Assembly: GCA_017506865.1 (NCBI GenBank) | Contig: JAFCMP010000012.1 | Span: 310,001-374,000 of the forward strand | Direction: 5' to 3' | DNA length: 64,000 bases | Source of the DNA: Tribonema minus | Taxonomy: Eukaryota; Sar; Xanthophyceae; Tribonematales; Tribonemataceae | Shown here: positions 56,322 through 64,000 of the stretch, piece by piece | How the letters are laid out: each line of letters opens with the position of its first letter | Position numbering within the stretch: the stretch's first letter is position 1 | Program-made: the position numbers and the translations under genes | Notes under the pieces: model-generated | The model's input: the letters and a program-made list of their open reading frames with translations, nothing else | What the model was told of the DNA's origin: nothing | The model's database searches: none

Positions 56322-59200
56322 GCTGGTAGTAGCGTGCGCAGCTGCAGCTGCGGCGGCGGCTTGGCGGCGGCGGCGGCCCCGGAGAGGCGGCGCTGCTGCT
56401 GCTGCTGCGCTGCTGCTGCCGCCGGTTTTGCTGCTCTTGGTGGTGTTCTCGCTGTCCATGTTCTCCTTGGCTGCCCAGGTCTGGTGGAACGTAACGAAAC
56501 CCGTGTTGGCATCACATGAAGGGCACATGTGCCGAGTGGCAATGTACAATGCCCCAGATGTACCATGGCAGCATGCGTGATAATAAGCGATGCACAAGGA
56601 CAAAGGCGCCATATGCTCTTGTCGCTGCCAAGCGAGTACATACAAGCACCAGCGACCAGTCAAGATGCGTGAACAATGCGATGCGCTCTATGAACAGCAC
56701 GGACACAGCCCCTGCACAGCAGCATTATGCCGCAGCTAGTAGCCCCCCATGTACCCCTCCAAACGCCTCAGCGCAGACCCTTACCTTAAGTAGGCCTGCA
56801 TGCAATGACTGCACATCGGGCGCGTTCAAAAATTGTGAACTGGCAGCGATGATCCTAAAAACCTGCCCTTGGGTGCCTGCTTGTGCGCTACACTGATTGT
56901 GATTGGCTGCTGTGGACAGAACAGCCATGGTCTACATCACCATCCATTACCTGCAAGTGGGCCCTTCAGAGCAGGAGAAAGCGATGGTTTAACCAGTGTA
57001 CATGGACCAGAGCAGCTTTCACTTAAATGGCCTTTGACCATGATCCATCACGTGACACAAATATGGTTGGGGCATTGCGGCATGAAAAGGCGTACCTTAC
57101 CAGATCTACTTGCCATTTACACCAATATGCAAGTTCACGCTACTCTGGTGTGAGTAACCGCATTACCTACATACCTGCATGAGGGCTTCCTGCGCAGACG
57201 GCAGCAGGTCTGTGTGGTAGCGCTGCACCTTCCGCTCCATGCGCTGCCGCGAAACCACCGTGTCACGGCTCCACGCTGGCAGCTGCATACATACATACGC
57301 ACAAGCAGCAGCAGTGATCAACATCAGCGCCTGACACACGTGACAAAGACCTGAAGTAGGCATCTGTGTGAATCTGAAAATGATGTGCGTGCACAAATAA
57401 TGATTGTGCTACACAATGCGTCATTGGCATGATATGGCACGGCAGTCCAGAAGGAAACGGAATAAGTGGCAAAAGACTGAATGGTGATGCTGAAGCAGGC
57501 ATTCTGTCAAATCTGAGGAATGATGTTCGTGTATGATACATTACAAAAGACATCATTGGCGTTATGCAGCACAGATGTGCACACAGGCGCACTGAAATGC
57601 TGGTCAAAGACTGCATGGCAGATCGCGCATGCTCGTATTCTGCCATACTGATGCACAAACTTTCGCTGAATTCAGCAGAGTACAGATCCTAATGGGCCTG
57701 ACATTGGCTCTGAGATAAGCCACCTTTGACCATTGCAAGATACAACCTTAGTGTCAGAGCTGGAGGAACCCATATGACTGCAGCATGAATCAAATACGAC
57801 ATGATTACGGGTACGTGCATATGTGTTGGTGCAGTGAATGCGCTGGTCACCACAACTGCTGGTCACCAACAGCCCACAAAAATGCCAGCAATACACGTAG
57901 AACAGGGCTACCTCAAAATTGTATGCTAATTCAACTGGTGACTTGCCTGGCGCACAGCGTCGCGCACACGCTGCAGCAGCGCCGCATCCTGCTCCGTCAG
58001 CGCATTTGCCACACAAGATGTGTCGCGCGCCGCCTCCCCACCCGCCCCCTGACCCGACTGCCCCTGCCGCCGCCGCCGCTGCTGCTGCTGCTGCTGCTGC
58101 CGCGGCAGCGACCGCCCTGCGCCGACGGGCGCCGCCGCTGCAGCCACCGCCGTCAGCTGCTGCTGCTGCTCGCCATCCGCTGCGGCGCCGCTGCCGCCGT
58201 TCGGCGCAGGCGCCACCACCACCACATACATGTCATGCACGCCATTGGCCGCGCCTGTCGCGCCAGTGGCGGCGCTCTTACGCTTTAGGCCCTGCGCCTG
58301 CTGCGGCGGCGTCGACGGCGCCTGCGCAGCGCTGCCGCCGCACGCTCGCTGCGCGACAACTGCAACAGCGTCAGGCGCAGCGGCAGCAGCAGCACCGTCG
58401 CCTGCCACTGGCGCTCCAAACTCAAAGGTAGCGGCGTCAATGTCTGGGGCTGCGGGCGCGCCAAATGGTATGTCTACGGGCGCTGCCGCGCGCGCCGCCG
58501 CACCTGCCGCAGCGGCGGCGCGGTAGCGCTGAGCACCGCGCACAATGGTGCGCGGCGGAATGGGGTTCCCATCCGCATCCTCCGTCTGCACCCCGATGCG
58601 AAACACTGCAGGCGGCTCAGCTGCCGCTTCGGCCGTCGCCGGCACCACGAAAGATACCATGGTGGGCGCGACGAAGGCGGGTGCGGCGTTCGACTCTGGC
58701 GCAGTCGTAGGAGAAGGTGCAGCAGCCTGGGCTACGTTGCTGCCTGAGACCGCCTGTGGAGACGCTGCCGCTGGCGGCTGCTGCGGCGCCGCGTTCGCTT
58801 CCGGCTCGGGCGACGGCAGTGTCCCGTCCGTGCGCACGTCCCCGCTGCTGCCGTCAGAGCCGGAGCGCGTTGGCGATGACAGCGGCGTCACCTGCCCCTT
58901 AGCGCCTGCGCCGCCGCTGCCGCCGCCGCCACCGCCCTTCGCCGCCCCCTTCTTGCTGTTCAGAAACCCCCTGCGCATACCCGGCAGCTGCTGCTGCTGC
59001 GCCGCTGCCGCCGCCGCAGCCTCTAAGCTCACTTTCGCTGCCGCCGCCGCCGCCGCAGCAGCAGCAGCGCTGCACTCCGGACAGTTGCAGCGCTCCGCCG
59101 AATCCGCAGGCTGCGCCGCCAACCCTCCCAGCGTCCCCGTCACGACCGTTACGCCCGTAACAGTTCCGTAGCCCGCCGTAATGTAGGCGTCAGCGAGCAC
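56139..59200 (-). CDS. Unrecognised four-exon gene, Ala/Gln/Gly-rich (5' end open)
   Basis: Exon A (about 59200-57947), exon B (57282-57175), exon C (56892-56785) and exon D (56480-56139) join in phase 0. The A/B donor is CAG/GCAAGT (GC-AG); the others are CAG/GTATGT and AAG/GTAAGG. Exon A has a CNCPEC pair, poly-Ala, GMRRGFLNSKK, acidic and Pro-rich linkers, an ordered patch (AVFRIGVQTEDADGNPI) and a poly-Gln/Arg run. B (SRDTVVSRQRMERKVQRYH) and C (VFRIIAASSQFLNAPDVQS) are helical, of exactly 36 codons each. D has NMDSENTTKSSK, poly-Ala/Gly and a late CSRCGG. No family is recognised; the motifs suggest a nuclear or regulatory scaffold, as inference only. No ATG is found at the right end, so a first exon is missing, or translation starts at the internal MRRGF Met. 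Confidence 0.55.
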
Positions 59201-59590
59201 GGACCTCGCCGCAGCGACGCTACAGCAAGGATTGATAAATTAACAAGGTGCCACCCATCAAGGTTGAGGACGCGGTGGCGGTGTGTACAGCAGGCAAGTG
59301 CTCTATGTACAACTAAGGTTCTTCAAGTTGTTTTTTTTGCGTTGTGATGAACGAGAGAGATTGTATCAGGTTGGTCCTGCAGTCCTTAAGAGGAGCCAGC
59401 TTGCTGTGCACCAGCGCAGCCGCACGGGTCACGCTTGCCAAATTGGATTTTGCTGATGGTGCTGAGTCTGTAAACCTCAGCTATGGCGGACGTGTTCATG
59501 CACATTGGTGTGTCTGGGTGATTATTCAGGTTCAGCATCATGTACCAGCTGGCATCTAGTACACATCACAGCTTACGAGTTTCCATTGTC
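59189..59590 (+). pseudogene. Duplicated fragment of NDUFS6 (exon 1 end plus intron start)
   Basis: From CGTCAGCGAGCACGGACCT onward the sequence follows NDUFS6 from 43675 to about 44070: the end of exon 1 (CCACCCATCAAGGTTGAGGA), the GGCAAGTGCTCT donor and about 270 bases of the intron. Stops interrupt the exon part (GATTGATAAATTAAC). Intron sequence is included, so the copy is DNA-mediated, not a retrocopy. The intronic part retains a readable peptide in both copies (AESVNL.YG.RVHAHWCVWV). The left border touches the 5' end of the neighbouring minus-strand gene. Confidence 0.88.
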
Positions 59591-60520
59591 ATATGAGATC
59601 GCATGGTGAGGTAGGTACATACCGTGAGTGAAGCCCTTTTTTCTGGCAGTGACGTTGTTGCAACAGTGTCCATCAACTGCTTTTGTGCGAAAGTGATGTC
59701 GTGCGTGTTTGACATGCTGCCGTAACGCTGGTAACATATGCAGGCTTCAGGACTCAATGGAATGTTGAGATGAATGCACGCATGTAAAGCAAGAGCCCGC
59801 ACAATGTAATTTGTGCGGGACAAAGCCAAGCATACATATCAGCAACTACAGTACTGAATGTGTGGGACTTTCAGTGCATGACAGGAGCAAAACGGCGATC
59901 CACATTTGCACCCAAGCAATTGTAGTTTGTACTGCTTTGCTACACAATTGTAGTTTGTACTGCTTTGCTACACAATTGGCGGTGACAACATGTGAGAGTC
60001 ACAGTCTGACATCCGCATTGCATGCAGTCAAATGTTACAGATGTGCTGATGTATGCGGTGTTGCCGCTAACAAGAACGCATCCACCTTTAAGCAACCCTA
60101 AAATGAAGCTAACATTTGATCCGGAAAGAGCAGGCTGATTCCAGGAGCAGACAGTGATGTTCATTCCGGTTGCAAGTGGTGGCTATGACCAGCACAACAG
60201 CACAAACAGGGGCAGGACATGTAACATGAGACAGAGGAAACAGTTACAGAGTGCGCCTTGCAAAGACGTGTGTGACGTATTTATATACCACAGGCGTGCA
60301 ACACGTGTTGCACTGTGGCACCGGCAGGCCTCTCATGATGTGCAAGTGGCTCAACATGAAACACCAATAGTGCATCGAGCTCAATTACAGAAACCCAACA
60401 TGTTCCCCGCGCCTGCCTTTTCGCGTGCTTGTTACTTATAGGCAGGCATGGCGCACATGTGAGTCCCCACATGCGCGTACATACACCGCTGCCTGCCACT
60501 ATGTAGCGTGGCTGCACAAC
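59591..60520. other. Intergenic with a 28-bp tandem repeat
   Basis: No supported gene. A perfect 28-bp direct repeat (unit CAATTGTAGTTTGTACTGCT plus eight bases) lies at 59917-59944 and 59945-59972, followed by a third CAATTG. Confidence 0.7.
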
Positions 60521-60522
60521 CA

Positions 60523-60556
60523 TTTAGGGTTAGGGTTAGCCCTCCCTAACCCTAGA
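60523..60556. repeat. Inverted telomere-like repeat just 3' of the plastid-protein gene
   Basis: TTTAGGGTTAGGGTTAG, then CCCTC, then CCTAACCCTAG forms a short hairpin whose edge is 2 bases from the stop codon of the minus-strand gene at 60558. It lies at the place of the 3' UTR and could mark 3' processing. That role is inference. Confidence 0.6.
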
Positions 60557-60557
60557 A

Positions 60558-61839
60558 TCACGCGTCGCCGGAGGGTATGGCACCCAATACAACTGTGTCG
60601 TCCCCGGATGCCCTGTAGAACTGCCCGTCAAACAGCTGATTGTAGAGGTAGTTGTCGGTGTTGCCGAAGAGCGACTCTTCTGGCAGCTCCTCCCTAAGTA
60701 AAGAGTCGGGGTCAACGTAGCGGGACACCTTGGCAGCGGGTGCGACAATCCCCACGCGCGCCATGTCCCCCCTCTCGTGAACAAATCTCTGACCAAACAC
60801 GCCGTACGATACGCCGGCCGCGACCATAGCGCCCACGGAGAGCAGCGTGAGCGACTGGACAGTGGCCTTCGCAATGGCAAGGGAGTTGCGCTTGCCTCCG
60901 CCGATAACGGGCGACAGCTGCTCCTGCTCCAAGCGCCGCTCCAGCTCCGCGATTGCCTGCTTCTCCTTCAGCACCCGCTCCGCCTCCACTTCATCTGCGA
61001 AGAATGGGATGGGCGCTTCGCTTTCGTCGTCTGCAAAGACGGGGGGAGCAGAGGGACACAGCGGTCAACCTTTACCTACGCGTGCATAAGCTCGGTGCAG
61101 GGTCAAGGCTGTAGTCTGCACGTATATGATGTGACTGATATAGTAATCGAAAGAGGGATCTCAGAAGCTGCTCTTGTGATGCAGCCAGGTTGTATAGTGA
61201 GGCCCAGAGGCGAGTCGCTGCGGGTACTTGCTCTGCATGAGTCTAAGAGCAGCAAATGCAGGCTATTTGTGGAAGTGTCTTTATATTCATTGCCTCCGTA
61301 TTTTGATAAAGGAGAAGCTAGCACCAGGAGCTCTGCGATACTGGCATTGGCAGGATATTGAGCTCAAACTCAACACAACAGGAAACGGACGAATACAATA
61401 CCGTGCGATCCGAGTCCACTACTGCATGAGGTTAACACGCACAGGCTGCTAGGTTCCCATGTGCCACATACGGTGTTAGCACAGCGGCAGTAGCAGTTTT
61501 TGAGCCAAGCTCTTCCTGACGAAGACATTTCAGAACTCTGTAACACAGTTGCCTTGACGAGTCTCCAGCACACTCACCCTTCGCCTCCGCCAACCGAGCT
61601 CGTAGACTAGCATACAGAGGATCGGACTCGGGCTTCGGCTCGCTTGTATCCCCTTCGCCGCTCGCAGCCAGGCGCATGCCGTCCCGGGTGGCCATGTGCC
61701 GAAAAGGGAGAGAGTAGGCTGCGCTTCGGCAGAGGTTGTGACTGGTGCCAGCGCGCTGTCCCGGTGTCAACAGTGCGTCGGCTCGCGCAGCCAGAGCCGC
61801 AGCGCAGCAGATTCCAGCCAGCCCCGTCGAAGCCCTCAT
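60558..61839 (-). CDS. Probable plastid membrane protein, unrecognised family
   Basis: Exon 1 is 61839-61578 and exon 2 is 61030-60558; they join through G/GTGAGTG and TTTGCAG in phase 1 into 244 residues. The N-terminus (MRASTGLAGICCAAALAARA) is a signal-like hydrophobic stretch followed by a basic, Ser-rich transit-like segment, the bipartite form seen in algae with secondary plastids, although the usual ASAF Phe is not obvious. After LYASLRARLAEAKG comes an acidic stretch (DDESEAPIPFFADEVEAER), a coiled-coil helix (ERRLEQEQL) and one transmembrane helix (LTLLSVGAMVAAGVSYGVFG). The soluble tail ends GNTDNYLYNQLFDGQFYRA. It shares a 279-bp intergenic region with the divergent coiled-coil gene. 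A thylakoid or envelope location is inferred. Confidence 0.75.
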
Positions 61840-62118
61840 GGCGTCCCTGCCACCGGTGCAGATGAGTGCAACTTTGAGGCACGCGCTTCCATACGCGTGA
61901 CGGCATCTTCAGTACGCGTACGAAAGAGCAGCATACGAGGGCCACGCCGCGACGTTGAGACAGAGTGCGCCTGCCACCTTGATTATGAATGCACAGCATC
62001 AGCACACTCGCACCAGAAAGCGCTCGACATCAAGGCAGGCGATGGGAGACAGCTATGTAGCTAGCTAGCGCGCACATAAATTTTGACGGTTATCGAATTT
62101 TGGGACGACGACATCAAC
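61840..62118. promoter_or_regulatory. Bidirectional intergenic promoter region
   Basis: Only 279 bases separate the start codons of two divergent genes (61839 minus, 62119 plus). No TATA box is obvious. Palindromic GTAGCTAGCTAGCGC lies near 62055. Confidence 0.5.
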
Positions 62119-64000
62119 ATGCTCAGAAAGGACGGCAGCTACTACGAGGCCTACAGAAGAGGTAAGACAATCAATCGCATGCTTCTGCACGTGCTGTGTT
62201 CCTCGTCCAATTGATGGCTGCTGTCTCTTGGGCTTCGTCAGAGCAAGTTGCACGTCAGCCCCCAGCAGTGATATTCGCAGAGCCTCAAGCAGGCAAGTGC
62301 CTTCTGAGCTCCGTAACACTAACACTTTGCTGTAACGCCTTGCGAATATGAGCGTGCACTTTCAGTGTGTGTGTGAACAAGGTCAGTTATGTGTTTTCGA
62401 AAGCGATGACACCCAGCAGACCTTGCCCACAGTGACCGTGCTGGAGTTGACATTATGTTCAGCTGCTCGAGAAGCACATGTGGCGTACTGTCTGTTCACG
62501 CATACACCACATTTTTTTGTTCACAGGCAAGAACGTCACTCCAGATGTGCTGTCCCGTGACAAGCGCATGACGGACCCCACCGCATACATGACCTTTCTG
62601 GAGGTGCAACTGGAGCGTGTGAGCGCCGCCTTTCTCAGCCTCAAAAACTTCACCTCCACGATCGACGGCGTCGGTCAAGCAACTTCAAACCTCGAGCAGA
62701 GGGTCACGCACATGGGAGCGGGCCTGACAGCGTGTCAAGATGCCTGTGAAGAGCAACAGCGCTCGCACGCAGACGCTGTCTGTGCGGTGAAAGCCAGCAT
62801 CGAGCGCCTTGAACTGGACGTGAAGAACCAGGAGGGAGCGCTGGAGGCGCGGTGGCGCGAGCTGTTGGATGCGCGGCGCCAACAGCATAGCGCTGCTGTG
62901 CGTACGCTCCGAGAGAGTGTGGTGAGCTTGCAAGAGAAAAATGGCGAGCTGGCAGCTGCACTGGATTTCGTCAGAGTGGACAGTGAGGCGCAGTACCATG
63001 CGCTTGCAGCGGTGACAGCGCGGCTTGAGGAGATGTCGTCCGCGCAGCAGCAGGCGCAGGAGGAGTTGCAGCAGCGCCAGGATGCGCAGGTGCAGGCGCT
63101 GGAGCAGCGGATGCAGGAGCAGCAGCGGGTGCAGCAGCAGGAGTGGCAGCAGCAGCTGCAGCAGCAGATGGATCTGTGGCAGCAGCAGCTGCAGCAGCAG
63201 CATTGCCAGGTGAGTGAACGCCATATGTGGCGGGGCTGCAGCTGACTGTACCTCACAGTGAACATTGTGCGTATGTTGGCTGTGTTGCCATGACCGTCAA
63301 GCTCTGATGCTGGTCATCTATGCTCAATCACGACGATTGCTGCAATGATCTGCACACAGACGTCAAATCACCTGCAATAGTGTGACTGCAGTTGCCGCAG
63401 CTGCGATCATCCATTGCGGTGTGCTTGTATATTCACATGCCGCACCGCTCGCAATCATCGGCCGCAGTTCTCTCATGATAGCAGCGCTCAGCATAATAAG
63501 CCTCTCAGTGCGCATTTGTCTGTTTCTGCGCTGCTGCACGCAGGACCAGCATGCAACCGTGCAGGAGACACAACTTCAACATACTATTGGACATTCTCGG
63601 CGCCCGAGCACCGGCTTGAGCGGCAGCGCCATCGTTGACGCAGGCACCAAGTCAGACAACAACAATTACGTCGCCAACAGCATCGCTTCTGCGGGTGTCG
63701 CAGCTGCGTCGGCGCTGCCACCAGTGCCTGCTGACTGCAGCAGCGCCAGTGATGCCGCCGCTGCCGCCAGTATGTATGTTTGCGATACCACAGCGCAGGA
63801 CACGAGCCTGGATGGGATAAACGTGTCACGAGCCACCGCCATCGATGGCATGGCCGTGCGGTCAAGCTTGGACATGATGCGCGCATCCCACGAAACTACT
63901 GCTGCTGCTGGTGCCTCTGGTGTCAGCGCTCCACACGCGAGCGACAGCCCGCTGCTGCCACGCGGATCACTGCTGCCTGGCGGGTCCATGACTATAGAAC
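62119..64000 (+). CDS. Coiled-coil protein (3' end outside the window)
   Basis: Exon 1 is 62119-62161, exon 2 is 62527-63209, and exon 3 starts at 63544 and is open at the window edge. All junctions are in phase (AGAG/GTAAGA, CAG/GTGAGT). The N-terminus is well ordered: MLRKDGSYYEAYRRGKNVTP, then RDKRMTDPTAYMTFLEVQLE and RVSAAFLSLKNF. A long heptad coiled coil follows (residues about 60-240), ending in a poly-Gln stretch (QQQLQQQMDLWQQQLQQQ). Exon 3 is Ser/Ala/Thr-rich and disordered. No family is recognised, but the compact N-terminal block looks conserved. A structural role in cytoskeleton, basal body or vesicle tethering is only a guess. The ATG is chosen because the short exon 1 reads in phase into exon 2. 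Confidence 0.75.

Noticed and set aside
1..64000. CRISPR arrays, bacterial operons or ribosome-binding sites
   Set aside because: Spliced genes and organelle-targeted proteins show a eukaryotic nuclear genome; no regularly spaced direct repeats with unique spacers were seen.

Overview
The window is nuclear DNA of a photosynthetic or formerly photosynthetic eukaryote, most likely a heterokont (brown-alga/xanthophyte-like) alga. The sequence shows GT-AG and GC-AG introns with conserved phases, nuclear genes for mitochondrial bL20 and the complex I subunit NDUFS6, an RNase P protein, a protein with a plastid-type leader, LNR/PTAPT-type surface proteins, and Ala/Gln/Gly homopolymer-rich exons at very high GC. 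Degenerate CCCTAA/TTAGGG tracts occur throughout but no true telomere. The lineage assignment is inference.

Layout. 0-8.3 kb: a terminal exon of a small membrane protein, an RPP14-type RNase P exon (-), and an ankyrin gene (-). 8.35-8.83 kb: mitochondrial bL20 (-). 9.1-20.2 kb: one large minus-strand gene which I assemble from six phase-compatible exons into a protein of about 2500 residues (TPR-like, IQ motifs, EF-hands, Cys/His fingers). It contains a cluster of three alternative 44-47 nt exons and a (GC)8 tract where the frame breaks. 20.2-26.8 kb: accessory sequence with two inverted duplications. 26.9-30.7 and 35.0-39.8 kb: two paralogous type I membrane proteins (+) with the same four-part architecture, separated by a 330-bp tandem repeat. 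39.9-43.5 kb: degenerate, possibly transposon-derived. 43.5-45.3 kb: NDUFS6 with a GC-AG intron. 46.7-47.7 kb: a protein of eleven CEHGR-type Cys/His repeats (-). 49.7-54.3 kb: a BAHD acyltransferase (+). 56.1-59.2 kb: an unrecognised four-exon gene (-) with a second GC-AG intron. 59.2-59.6 kb: a duplicated fragment of NDUFS6. 60.6-61.8 kb: a probable plastid protein (-), sharing a 280-bp intergenic region with a divergent coiled-coil gene (+) that runs off the right edge.

The most unusual property is structural. Many introns and gene ends here carry tandem, decaying copies of the adjacent exon end together with its splice site (the acyltransferase, both membrane proteins, the large EF-hand/IQ gene, and probably the RPP14 gene). 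This suggests that introns grow, and that alternative exons or splice sites are seeded, by local tandem duplication anchored at splice junctions. Telomere-like G-rich or CTAAC-rich tracts often lie directly beside these junctions. All splice models are read by eye and are untested against transcripts.
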